A stretch of 64,000 nucleotides of DNA from Nocardia sp. NBC_00416 (GTDB lineage: Bacteria > Actinomycetota > Actinomycetes > Mycobacteriales > Mycobacteriaceae): the NCBI RefSeq assembly GCF_036032445.1, contig NZ_CP107932.1, positions 5,334,501 through 5,398,500 on the forward strand. Reading direction: 5' to 3'. Below are positions 15,585-23,269 of the stretch, piece after piece. Positions within the stretch are counted from its first letter, which is position 1, and the number at the start of each line of letters is the position of its first letter. The position numbers and the translations under genes are program-made. The notes under the pieces are model-generated. The model saw only the letters and a program-made list of their open reading frames with translations. It made no database searches and was not told the DNA's origin.

Positions 15585-16366
15585 GCGAGGGCAGTGACGA
15601 ATCGATGCAGGGCGGCCGTGCGCCGTTCGTGGTCGCGCATCGGGGCGCCTCGGCGGCGCGCCCGGAGCACACCCTGGCAGCCTACGAACTAGCCCTGGAA
15701 GAGGGCGCGGACGGGGTGGAATGCGATGTCCGGCTCACCCGTGACGGTCACCTGGTATGCGTGCACGACCGGACAGTGGACCGGACGTCGACCGGTACCG
15801 GCCTGGTCAGCGAACTCACCCTCGCCGAACTGAAGGATCTCGACTTCGGTGACGGCGCGCCGACCGGTGTCCTCACGCTCAGCGAGTTGATAGGCCTGGT
15901 GCTGGACTGGCGCAGTCGGCCGACGAAACTGTTCATCGAGACCAAACACCCTGTCCGGTACGGCTCCCTGGTGGAGAGCAAGGTGCTGGCCGAGTTGCAG
16001 CGGTTCGGTATCGCCACCCCGGCGTCGGCGGCCCATTCCCGGGCAGTGGTGATGTCGTTCGCGGCCACCGCGGTATGGCGGATCCGGCGTGCGGCACCGC
16101 TGCTGCCCACCGTGCTGCTGGGCGAATCCTCGCGTTATCTGGGCGGTAGCGCGGCGACGACGGTGGGGGCGACCGCGGTCGGCCCGTCGGTGAAGACCTT
16201 GCGCGAACACCCCGACCTGGTGGACAAGGCGGCGGCCGCGGGCCGGGCGACCTACTGCTGGACCGTCGACGAACCCGACGATGTGCAATTGTGTGCCGAC
16301 CTCGGCGTGAGCTGGGTGGCGACCAATCATCCGGGCCGTGCGAAAGCTGTACTCGCCAACAGCTGA
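15581..16366 (+). CDS. glpQ1: Glycerophosphodiester phosphodiesterase
   Basis: 261 residues. The GDPD signature is present: HRGASAARPEHTLAAYELAL (His, Arg, Glu), GVECDVRLTRDGHLVCVHDRTVDRTS (Glu, Asp and the second His). Later parts include KLFIETKH and the C-terminal TYCWTVDEPDDV. The enzyme cleaves glycerophosphodiesters to glycerol-3-phosphate and an alcohol. No signal peptide is visible, so it is probably cytoplasmic. It starts with a GTG overlapping the DUF4328 stop by 4 bp, which indicates coupling. Position next to the DUF4328 gene and near bfrB matches M. tuberculosis glpQ1 (Rv3842c). Confidence 0.92.
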   Translation: MSEGSDESMQGGRAPFVVAHRGASAARPEHTLAAYELALEEGADGVECDVRLTRDGHLVCVHDRTVDRTSTGTGLVSELTLAELKDLDFGDGAPTGVLTLSELIGLVLDWRSRPTKLFIETKHPVRYGSLVESKVLAELQRFGIATPASAAHSRAVVMSFAATAVWRIRRAAPLLPTVLLGESSRYLGGSAATTVGATAVGPSVKTLREHPDLVDKAAAAGRATYCWTVDEPDDVQLCADLGVSWVATNHPGRAKAVLANS

Positions 16367-16417
16367 AATGTGTGGCATGCGGCTGATCGGCCGGTATGCC
16401 GTGTAGTTTGACCAGCC

Positions 16418-17338
16418 GTGGGTAAGAGCAAACGCAATAGTCCGAAACCCGGCGGCAACCGGGCTCAGCGTCTGGCCGAACGCCGTGCGGCGTTGCAGGA
16501 GGCCGAGCAGGCTGTCGTCCGGCCGTTTCAGGGCCTGACCGCCGAATGCGATCTGGTCGCCCTCCGGGAGTTCGTGCCATCGGCAACTGCCGAACTGAAA
16601 CTGGCCGACGGTGTCGGCGCCGAACGCACGGTGGTCCTGGCTACCGTGCTGCCGGGCGCCGTTTCGGCGCTCGTACGCGCGGGTGAGGCGCCGACCGGAT
16701 ATGTCGGTGTCCAGGTGCAGACTTCCAGCGCGGACCCCGCGGCCGATCTCGCCGCGTCGATCCTGTGGACCCAGTCGGCCGAGCCCGGCGATTCGCTGGC
16801 TGTTACGCATGCCGCGCCCGGCGGTCCCACGCTGACCGATGTGCTGGTGGCGGATGCTCCGCTGGACCTGACCGTGCACCAGGATTTCGACTGGTGGGTT
16901 CCCGAGGGCGTACAGCCCGATCCGCAGATCGCCGCCACCATCGAACAGGCCAAACAGGCCATCATGCCTTCGGACAGGCTGGATCTCGGGCCGGACGCGG
17001 TCGGCGCGGCCTGGTGGGTCGATGCCGGGGACAAGGCGCATCTGCGCTGGGTGCGACCGGAGTCCGAAGACGATCTGATGCTCGCGCTGGCCCGGCTGCA
17101 TGCCTCGGGCGGGTTGCATCTCGGCGAAGGTTCACGGTTCGCGGGTTCGTTCCGGACCCACGGTCTGCTGGTTCCCGTGTTCGATCTCGACCCGGAGCGG
17201 CATGTGAGCGAATGGCTTTCCCCAGCAAGCGAATTCGGGGAGCGTCTGGCCGAGGCGCTGGCCGTGGACACCCCTCTCACCGCCGAGCAGCGACGCTCGC
17301 GGGACGGTCTGCGGTCGCGGCAGGTCACGCTCCGCTGA
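16418..17338 (+). CDS. DUF5926 family protein
   Basis: 306 residues. A basic N-terminus (MGKSKRNSPKPGGNRAQRLAERRAALQEAE) resembles a nucleic-acid-binding tail, followed by a conserved globular part: RPFQGLTAECDLVALREFVPSATAEL and GYVGVQVQTSSADPAADLA, then FDWWVPEG and HASGGLHLGEGSRF. This matches the actinobacterial DUF5926 family (preprotein-translocase SecA-like C-terminal relatives have been suggested in annotations, but I see no Cys motif here). Function unknown. A TAGTTT box lies 8 nt before the GTG, so it is probably transcribed on its own as a leaderless mRNA. Confidence 0.8.
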   Translation: MGKSKRNSPKPGGNRAQRLAERRAALQEAEQAVVRPFQGLTAECDLVALREFVPSATAELKLADGVGAERTVVLATVLPGAVSALVRAGEAPTGYVGVQVQTSSADPAADLAASILWTQSAEPGDSLAVTHAAPGGPTLTDVLVADAPLDLTVHQDFDWWVPEGVQPDPQIAATIEQAKQAIMPSDRLDLGPDAVGAAWWVDAGDKAHLRWVRPESEDDLMLALARLHASGGLHLGEGSRFAGSFRTHGLLVPVFDLDPERHVSEWLSPASEFGERLAEALAVDTPLTAEQRRSRDGLRSRQVTLR

Positions 17339-17375
17339 ATAAACCGGAATATTTTTAGAAAAACTCTTCTTTCCG

Positions 17376-17587
17376 ACGGCGATCTCGGCTAGGTTTCAGA
17401 GGTCGCCGTTTCTGGAACCCCCCGGCGACAAACGTCAGCCGACACAACGACCCGGCGCCGGCTGACGTACCGGAGCATCGGCCGCCCGACCTCGGCGCAG
17501 TGGGCCGGGACGGCCGATGCTCCAATCATCACCCGGTACGATCCGCGAAATCCCCATCGAGTCCCTGCCTATCGGCAACGGGACTCG
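17376..17587. terminator. Cluster of four stem-loops between convergent genes
   Basis: Four inverted repeats follow each other: ACGGCGA/TCGCCGT (17376-17382 with 17403-17409), ACGTCAGCCG/CGGCTGACGT (17432-17441 with 17459-17468), GGAGCATCGGCCG/CGGCCGATGCTCC (17472-17484 with 17511-17523), and CGAGTCCC/GGGACTCG (17558-17565 with 17580-17587). They lie between the convergent DUF5926 and bfrB genes, so at least two should act as terminators in opposite directions. Confidence 0.6.
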
Positions 17588-17615
17588 ACAACGGGTCTAC
17601 GCGGTGCGTCACCGA

Positions 17616-18167
17616 TCAGACATAGCCCCCGGCCGTCGACGGCGCTCCGGACACCTTCGAAGGATCGTCGTTCATCTCCCGGGCGATGAACTCCTCGAGA
17701 TCGAAGAGATTCGAACCGGCCCGATCCGCGACGGTCAGCAGAGTGGTCATCTTCGCGACCTCCTCCACCTGTTCCTTCAGGAACCACTGCATGAACTGCT
17801 CGCCCAGATAGTCGCCCTCTTCGCGGGCGGTGCTGGCCAGCTGCACGATCTGATCGGTGACCGTCTTCTCCTGATCGAGCGCCATGGCGATCGGCTCGCG
17901 AGCGTTCTCGAAATGCGATTTCGCGCCGTCGATACCCGAAAGATCAACGCTGATATCCCGATCCAGGAAGTACTGGACGATCATCATCGCGTGATTGCGT
18001 TCCTCGACCGCCTGCGAGTAGAAACGCTTCGCGAGCTGCGGGAGGTCGGCATTGTCGTACCACACCGCGATAGCGATGTACTGGTGCTCGGCATTGAACT
18101 CGTGCCGAATCTGATCATGAAGCAGCCCGTGGAATTTGCTGCGAGGACTCTCCGGATGATTGGACAT
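17616..18167 (-). CDS. bfrB: Ferritin BfrB
   Basis: 183 residues, close in length and sequence to mycobacterial BfrB (non-haem ferritin). The four-helix bundle and ferroxidase residues are all present: E23 (HEFNAEHQY), E56 and H59 (EERNHAM), the helix-C Glu in DQEKTVTDQ, and the Gln of WFLKEQVEE. The C-terminal extension (NDDPSKVSGAPSTAGGYV) is also like BfrB. It stores iron as ferric mineral in the cytoplasm. Two iron-box-like sites lie 52-95 bp upstream; in M. tuberculosis IdeR activates bfrB from tandem boxes when iron is plentiful. A second, altered ferritin gene lies just upstream on the same strand. Confidence 0.95.
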   Translation of the reverse strand: MSNHPESPRSKFHGLLHDQIRHEFNAEHQYIAIAVWYDNADLPQLAKRFYSQAVEERNHAMMIVQYFLDRDISVDLSGIDGAKSHFENAREPIAMALDQEKTVTDQIVQLASTAREEGDYLGEQFMQWFLKEQVEEVAKMTTLLTVADRAGSNLFDLEEFIAREMNDDPSKVSGAPSTAGGYV

Positions 18168-18218
18168 GCCTTGACATTAACGCCGGAAAGTGGGGCTGTC
18201 ATCCAAGTGCAGCCTTAT

Positions 18219-18262
18219 TGAGGATAGTGTTGCCTCATCGAATTGAGGATAGTGTTGCCTTA
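18219..18262 (-). promoter_or_regulatory. Tandem iron-box-like sites upstream of bfrB
   Basis: Two near-identical 19-mers, TGAGG-N9-CCTCA at 18219-18237 and TGAGG-N9-CCTTA at 18244-18262, start 25 bp apart. Each matches about 12 of 19 positions of the IdeR/DtxR consensus TTAGGTTAGGCTAACCTAA and keeps the AGG/CCT core. Tandem boxes before bfrB are known from M. tuberculosis, where IdeR activates the gene. The second box overlaps the stop codon of the upstream ferritin gene. Confidence 0.7.
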
Positions 18263-18814
18263 TCTATCCCGGTCTGCTCCGGCCATTTTCGGCACGGAAT
18301 TCTTCACCTGCGGCACGGCGGAACGCAGTTCCCGCGCCACGAACTCCTCGACATCGAACAGGTCCCCGCCCGAGCGATCCAGCACAGCCAAGAGTGTAGA
18401 CATACCGGCCACGTCCTGTTGCTGACATTCCAGAAGCCAACTCACGAATTGCTCGCCCAGAAAATCGTTCCACTCCCGGGCCAGTCGCGCGAGTTCGGTC
18501 ACCTGATCGGCCAGCGTCTGCTCCCTGGCCAGCAGGAAAGCTATTGCCGTACGCGGTGCCTCGAAAGTCTGCCGCACTTCCTCCAAGCCACCGATAGTTA
18601 TCTCCAGATCCCGGTCGATCAGATACTGCACAATCCGCAACGCATGCCCGCGATGCTCCTCGGACCGCCGATAGCAATGCCCGGCCAATTGCGGTAACCG
18701 TTGGATATCGAAATAAACAGCGGCAGCAAGATACTGCTGTGCGGCGGTGAGCCCATGACGAACCTGTGCGCGCAACTGGGCGATAAAGGGCTGAGCCAGA
18801 TCGCTATCGTGCAT
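18260..18814 (-). CDS. Ferritin-like protein with altered ferroxidase centre
   Basis: 184 residues, plainly a paralogue of BfrB (LPQLAGHCYRRSEEHRGHAL, LLAREQTLADQVTELARLAREWNDFLGEQFVSWLLE). Aligned to the BfrB next to it, two ferroxidase ligands are changed: the helix-A Glu is Gly21 (VRHGLTAAQQY) and the helix-B Glu of ExxH is His (HRGH). The helix-C Glu and the Gln of ECQQQD remain. It should therefore fold as ferritin but may lack normal oxidase activity. It might co-assemble with BfrB as an L-chain-like subunit; this is inference. The ATG start gives a short N-terminus like other ferritins. Confidence 0.85.
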   Translation of the reverse strand: MHDSDLAQPFIAQLRAQVRHGLTAAQQYLAAAVYFDIQRLPQLAGHCYRRSEEHRGHALRIVQYLIDRDLEITIGGLEEVRQTFEAPRTAIAFLLAREQTLADQVTELARLAREWNDFLGEQFVSWLLECQQQDVAGMSTLLAVLDRSGGDLFDVEEFVARELRSAVPQVKNSVPKMAGADRDR

Positions 18815-18838
18815 GTGATCGACGTTACTGTATTTATT

Positions 18839-19079
18839 GCCCCGCCATCGGCGGGGCGGGTCGGGGCCCTCGTCAACCCCGGTTCTTCACTCCTGCGCTC
18901 AGTCGCTGCGCTCAGTCGCTGCGCTCAGTCGCTGCGCTCCTTCGCTTCGTCGCTGCAGAACCGGGGCGGGCCCCGACCATGGAATGGCGACCGTCAGGAG
19001 GGGTCGGGGTCGTCGTTCATGCGGTCGGTGGCTTCGCTCCTTCGCTTCACAGGCTCCGGAACCGGGGTGGGTCCCGACC
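18839..19079. repeat. Inverted-repeat element with tandem 13-mers in the loop
   Basis: A GCCCCGCC-atc-GGCGGGGC hairpin (18839-18857) is followed by a larger inverted repeat: GTCGGGGCCC and CCCCGGTTCT on the left (18860-18886) against AGAACCGGGG and GGGCCCCGAC on the right (18957-18977). The loop holds three exact copies of GCGCTCAGTCGCT (18895-18933) and a fourth degenerate one. A weaker second copy (GTCGGGGT ... GGAACCGGGGTGGGTCCCGAC) ends at about 19079. The rest of the 480-bp gap to 19293 shows no gene. Confidence 0.6.
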
Positions 19080-19293
19080 TCGGGCGGCTTGCGGCTGCGC
19101 GGCTGGGGCCCTGGTGACCTCGACCACGGATGCAGGCATCCGGAAAGAGCGCGGTGCGGTTTGTGCCGACCCGGGCCGGTGTGGGTCGCGGCGGAGGTGG
19201 GTGTGGCGCGCGGAGCCCAGGGCTTCGGGGCGCGTCGCACCGGGCGACGTGTGGCGCCCGGTGCGTGCCACGGATGACCCCCCGGCGATCGAC

Positions 19294-20667
19294 CTACTGG
19301 CCGGCGAGGTCCGCCGGAATCGGATCGCCGTTGGCCAGGGCTTCGAAGAAGCGGCTCGCGTCCGGCTTCGCCCACAGCAGGACATTGCCGCTGTCGGTAT
19401 CGGCGAAACCACCGACCGGGACCGTGGTGGCGAGGGTGTCGCCGCGCAGTGCCCAGGCCAAGCGGGCCAGGTCCCAGATGTGGTCGCCGGAGTCCACGGT
19501 CAACGAGCCCGCGGTATCGCTGAGCATGGGCCACAGGGCGAACGGATTCGCCAGGGTGGTGGGACTGGTCGCCTTTTCCAACAGCGCGGACAGGAAGAGA
19601 CGCTGGTTGTTCATCCGGTCGATGTCGGCCAGCGCGGTCGCGCGGCTGCGTACGAAACCGAGTGCTTCCGGCCCGTTCAACTCCTGGCAGCCCGCCGGGA
19701 TGTCGATACCGGCGAGCGGGTCGTTTATGGCCTGCGGCACGCAGACGTCGATACCGCCCAGTGCGTCCACAACGCCCGCGAAGCCGGCGAATCCGATCTC
19801 GCCGTAATGGTCGATCCGCAGTCCGGTCGCGGTCTCCACGGTCTGCGTGAGCAGCGGCGCGCCGCCGAAAGCGAACGCGGCGTTCAATTTGTCCTGACCG
19901 TAGCCGGGGATGTCGACGTAGGAGTCACGCGGCAGGCTCACCAGTGTGGTGCGGCCCGACGGTGGGACGTGGACGAGGATGATCGTATCGGTGCGCGGAT
20001 CCCCGACCTCGCCGCCGGTCGCCAGCCCTTCGGCCTGTTCGTCGGAGAGTCCGGCGCGGCTGTCCGAGCCGACCAGCAGCCAGTTGGTGCCGGCGGTGTT
20101 GCCGACCCGGTCCTCGTAGTCGGACAGCGCGTCGATCCGGGTGAGTGAACCGTCGAGTTTCACGACGGCGTAGACCAGGATGATGATCAGCGCGAGCAGG
20201 ACGGCCAGGAACCAGCGGCCGATATGGCGTTTCCTGCGTCGCCGCGGCGGGGGCGGCGCGGCGCGGCGGGCCGGGTGCTTCCCGGTCGGGGGCGGTGGCC
20301 GGCGACCACCGCGGGTGGGGTCGTGACGTCGGGTCGGCGCGTACTCGGATTCGCGGTACGGCACCGGCCGTTGGGTAGGAGCGTGCGTCGATGGAGGCGG
20401 TTTGCCGCCGCGCCCCGGAGCGAGCGGTCGGACGGGGGGAGCGCCGCGGCCCTCCGGTGCCTGCGACCAGGCCCGCGGGGGTTCGTAACGTTGCGTCGGC
20501 CGAGCCGGCTGCCCTTGACCCGGACCCCGGCGGATCACCTGCGGCGGTTCCGGTGGCTTGCCACCGCGCGGTGGCGGCGGGGGCGGGCGGCGCGCGCCGG
20601 CTCGTCCGGGCTCCCCGCTGTGCGGCGGCACCCGGCGCATCCGTGGGTCGTCGCCGTTCATCATCAT
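19294..20667 (-). CDS. LytR-CpsA-Psr (LCP) family cell-wall ligase
   Basis: 457 residues. Residues 1-150 are a cytoplasmic, very Pro/Arg/Gly-rich tail; one membrane helix follows (RWFLAVLLALIIILVYAVVKL, about 151-171), then the extracellular LCP domain. Conserved LCP features are visible: WLLVGSDSRAGL, RTDTIILVHV, SLPRDSYVDIPGYG with the catalytic Arg/Asp pair, KLNAAFAFGG, VDALGGIDVCV and GFVRSRATALADIDRMNNQRLFL. LCP enzymes attach arabinogalactan to peptidoglycan in mycolic bacteria. Three ATG codons in a row open the frame (20667, 20664, 20661); a TAGAGT box 6 nt before 20664 suggests that one may be the true leaderless start. Confidence 0.92.
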   Translation of the reverse strand: MMMNGDDPRMRRVPPHSGEPGRAGARRPPPPPPRGGKPPEPPQVIRRGPGQGQPARPTQRYEPPRAWSQAPEGRGAPPVRPLAPGRGGKPPPSTHAPTQRPVPYRESEYAPTRRHDPTRGGRRPPPPTGKHPARRAAPPPPRRRRKRHIGRWFLAVLLALIIILVYAVVKLDGSLTRIDALSDYEDRVGNTAGTNWLLVGSDSRAGLSDEQAEGLATGGEVGDPRTDTIILVHVPPSGRTTLVSLPRDSYVDIPGYGQDKLNAAFAFGGAPLLTQTVETATGLRIDHYGEIGFAGFAGVVDALGGIDVCVPQAINDPLAGIDIPAGCQELNGPEALGFVRSRATALADIDRMNNQRLFLSALLEKATSPTTLANPFALWPMLSDTAGSLTVDSGDHIWDLARLAWALRGDTLATTVPVGGFADTDSGNVLLWAKPDASRFFEALANGDPIPADLAGQ

Positions 20668-20788
20668 CAGACTCTACTTATCGATCGGGGCCGGTTTCGT
20701 TAGCGGCGAATCGCATTTGCTCAGCCGCAGGTGAACGAGTATGCGCCGGTATAGGCGGGTTACCTGTTCCGGTGAGCGGAGTACCCGG

Positions 20789-21565
20789 CTACGGCAGCCA
20801 GGACACCCGTCCGCGCAGCAACCCGTACCCGATGTAGGCCACCGTGTCGATCACCGCGTGCGCGATGATCAGCGGCCACAACCGTCCGGTGCGCTGCCAG
20901 TACCGCCCGAACACCACCCCCATCACAATATTGCCGAGTCCGCCACCCAGCCCCTGGTAGAGGTGATAGCTACCGCGCAGCAGAGCCGAAGCGGCCAGTG
21001 CGGAATTCTCCGACCAGCCCAGCGCGCGCAACCGGGTCAGCAGGTAGGCCACAACTACGATTTCCTCGGCCGCGGAGTTGGCGCAGGCCGAGAGCACCAG
21101 GGCGGGCAGCCGCCACCAGTGTTCGGTCAGCGCGTCCGGGACGATGGTCACATTGACGCCCAGTGACTGCGCGATGAGGTACAGCCCCAATCCGGGCAAT
21201 CCGATCACCGCGGCGAGCGCGAGGCCGTGCAGCCCGTCCGGCCGGAAACGAACGCGGGCCAGTCCGATGGCCTTCGGTGCTATCCCGCTGCGCCACAGCA
21301 GGTACAGCGCCAGCCCCGCCCACGCCACCAGCCGCAGCACCCCGACGAGCTGGAGCAGCAGGTCGATGAGGGACTGGGTGGCGCGTGAGGAGTTGAGCGC
21401 GACTGTTTGCTCGCCGACCCCGCCCGGCGCCAGCGCGCTCTCCAGCAGGGACAGTGCCGCGTTCAGCCCGCTGAGGCCGAATGTGACACCCAGCACGACC
21501 AGGATCTCGAGGCGGATCTCACGCTGTTCCCGGGTCCGGTCGCCGACGGGGCTGCTCTCACGCAT
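20789..21565 (-). CDS. CPBP family intramembrane metalloprotease
   Basis: 258 residues with about seven membrane segments. The CPBP (Abi/CAAX-like) motifs are readable: AEEIVVVAYLLTRL for the EExxxR-type motif (here EE followed by a Leu-Leu-Thr-Arg stretch), SYHLYQGLGGGLGNIVMGVVFG for motif 2 (His), and LWPLIIAHAVIDTVAYI for motif 3 (His and Asp). Such proteins are membrane proteases or related peptide-processing enzymes; the substrate is unknown. It stands alone between the LCP gene and the DUF2470 gene. Confidence 0.85.
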   Translation of the reverse strand: MRESSPVGDRTREQREIRLEILVVLGVTFGLSGLNAALSLLESALAPGGVGEQTVALNSSRATQSLIDLLLQLVGVLRLVAWAGLALYLLWRSGIAPKAIGLARVRFRPDGLHGLALAAVIGLPGLGLYLIAQSLGVNVTIVPDALTEHWWRLPALVLSACANSAAEEIVVVAYLLTRLRALGWSENSALAASALLRGSYHLYQGLGGGLGNIVMGVVFGRYWQRTGRLWPLIIAHAVIDTVAYIGYGLLRGRVSWLP

Positions 21566-21624
21566 ACCCAGAATCTACGGAGGGTCGATGCGGTGGGCCG
21601 GACCGCCGGGCGCGCGCCCGGAAC

Positions 21625-22389
21625 TCAGCTGCGGCGCAACCCGTTCAGGAAGGGGCGGCCGGCCAGGGTCCGCACCGCACGTCCCAGCGCGTCGATATCT
21701 TCGGCCGGGGCCGCGAACGGGAGGCGGAAATCATGGTCGCCGTCGATCCCTTCGATCCGCAGGGTCAGGCCGTAGCGATCGATGGCCAGCGGATGGATCC
21801 GGCCGTGCCGTAGTTTCGCCGGCAGATGGCGCGCCAGTTGGGCCACCACGTCGGCGTGGTCGGCGTCGAGGTGCTGCAACCACGCCGATTCCATGCCGCA
21901 GAACGGGTCGGGGGCCGCCAGGCGCAGTTCGTCGACACACACCGATTCGGCGCCGGAGGAATCCGCCACCACCGCCGAGTTCAACACCAACCGCAGCAGG
22001 GTGGTGGTGTGGCCGATATCGAGCAGGCTGGGATGCGGGTGCTCCTCGGCGACCGCGGTGACCAGCGTCCGCTGGGCTCGGGCGGGCACGCCGCGAACCC
22101 ATCCGCGCAGCCAGACCAGTGCGCGGACCGGCTCGCGCAGGGGTAGTGGCGCGTGGTCGGTGAGTTCGAGGACGGCGGGCGCGCCCGCGATGGCCGCCCC
22201 GGCCGCGTACACCGCGGCGCTGTCGTTGGGCACCGCGATCACCACGTCCCCGCATTGCCGCAGAAAATGCACCGAGACGGGGGTCGGATCGCCTCCCGGC
22301 AGCGCGAGAACTGCCTGCTCGGCGTGCGCACAGGCGCTGCGGACGCGTTCGGCGGTCGACGGGGCGGGGGCGGGGGCGGTTTGCGCCAT
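21625..22389 (-). CDS. DUF2470 protein, iron-regulated, Rv3839-like
   Basis: 254 residues. The C-terminal part (about 165-254) is a DUF2470 domain (MESAWLQHLDADHADVVAQLARHL, then HPLAIDRYGLTLRIEG), which in HugZ-type proteins lies next to haem-binding folds. The N-terminal part has a flavin/split-barrel-like pattern (LTDHAPLPLREPVRALVWLRGWVRG). The ATG at 22389 has a perfect GGAGGT ribosome site 6 nt away and is preferred to ATGs at 22401 and 22422. An iron box lies at 22433-22451. In M. tuberculosis Rv3839 is IdeR-repressed; location between pheA and the LCP gene matches. Possible role in haem use; not proven. Confidence 0.8.
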   Translation of the reverse strand: MAQTAPAPAPSTAERVRSACAHAEQAVLALPGGDPTPVSVHFLRQCGDVVIAVPNDSAAVYAAGAAIAGAPAVLELTDHAPLPLREPVRALVWLRGWVRGVPARAQRTLVTAVAEEHPHPSLLDIGHTTTLLRLVLNSAVVADSSGAESVCVDELRLAAPDPFCGMESAWLQHLDADHADVVAQLARHLPAKLRHGRIHPLAIDRYGLTLRIEGIDGDHDFRLPFAAPAEDIDALGRAVRTLAGRPFLNGLRRS

Positions 22390-22432
22390 CGGTACCTCCA
22401 TTGCGGGCGTGCCCGACTTCACAAGCAGTTAT

Positions 22433-22451
22433 TTAGGTTAACCTAAGCTAA
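22433..22451 (-). promoter_or_regulatory. IdeR/DtxR iron box upstream of the DUF2470 gene
   Basis: TTAGGTTAACCTAAGCTAA matches 16 of 19 positions of the consensus TTAGGTTAGGCTAACCTAA. It lies 44 bp before the chosen DUF2470 start, a repressing position, so the gene should be induced when iron is low. Confidence 0.82.
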
Positions 22452-22594
22452 GTTAAAGTCGAGTGCGGCGCAAGAGCATCGATTCACCGCCGGGGAAAAC
22501 CGGCGGCTACCCGATCTGCCGGTTCGCGGCTGCGCGGTCATTCGAAAAGACGGGGCGTGGGGGCCGCGTCTACCGTGCACATACGATCAGGGAC

Positions 22595-23011
22595 GTGGTA
22601 GCTGGTGAGTCGCAGCCCGTACTTGTCGAACTGACCGCCCCGAAGCGCATCGTCGAACGCGGGCTGGTCGACGGCTTGGTCGTGCCGACCGGAACGTTCG
22701 TCGGGAGACCCGTGGTCGATGCGACCCTGCCGGACGAGCTCGTCGCCGATCTGCTGGCCGGTGCCGCGCACAGCCCGGACGGCATCGCTGCCCGCGCAGC
22801 GGACGGCGCCCGTGCCCTGGCGATCGTCGCGGCCACCGCGGCGGCGCTGTGCGGGGACGATATCCGGGAGGCGCTGCGCAGCCCCGACACCGGGTTTCTG
22901 ACCGGCCTGTCCGGCGCGGCCATCGAGGCGGTGCGCGAGGTGCTGCTCGGGATCGAGACCGATGCGCCCGCGGAACTGGAGCGCTTCCTGCGGTCCGCGT
23001 TGAGTGGGTGA
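22595..23011 (+). CDS. Hypothetical protein upstream of pheA
   Basis: 138 residues, helical, without signal peptide or membrane helix: VVAGESQPVLVELTAPKRIVERGLVDGLVVPTG, then DELVADLLAGAAHSPDGIAARAADGARALAIVAATAAALCGDD, ending EAVREVLLGIETDAPAELERFLRSALSG. I do not recognise the family. The start is chosen at the GTG at 22595, which has a TACGAT box 7 nt upstream (leaderless type); the frame is open further up but that part crosses the promoter and the iron box region of the divergent gene. About 260 bp separate it from pheA, which has its own promoter box. Confidence 0.6.
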   Translation: MVAGESQPVLVELTAPKRIVERGLVDGLVVPTGTFVGRPVVDATLPDELVADLLAGAAHSPDGIAARAADGARALAIVAATAAALCGDDIREALRSPDTGFLTGLSGAAIEAVREVLLGIETDAPAELERFLRSALSG

Positions 23012-23269
23012 GCGGCCGAGTCCGATCCGCCGTGGTCCGACGCTGCCGGTCGTATCGCGGTTCCGGTACCGGGGCGGCTGGTGGACGCTGGATCGGCACT
23101 GGTCTCGCCGACCGTGGCCGGCGCCGGTGTCGCCGCCCGGCCCGTCGCAGGTGCACGTCGGTAGGCGGGAGTTCATTCCCGAGCAACCGTCGACGGGCGG
23201 GCCCCGACTGCGATACCGGAACGACGCAGGGTCGGCAGGACGTGCGTGCGCACCAGTAGTCTCGTAGGC

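Noticed and set aside
18895..18946. 13-bp tandem repeats as a CRISPR array
   Set aside because: Units are directly adjacent, with no spacers and no cas genes.
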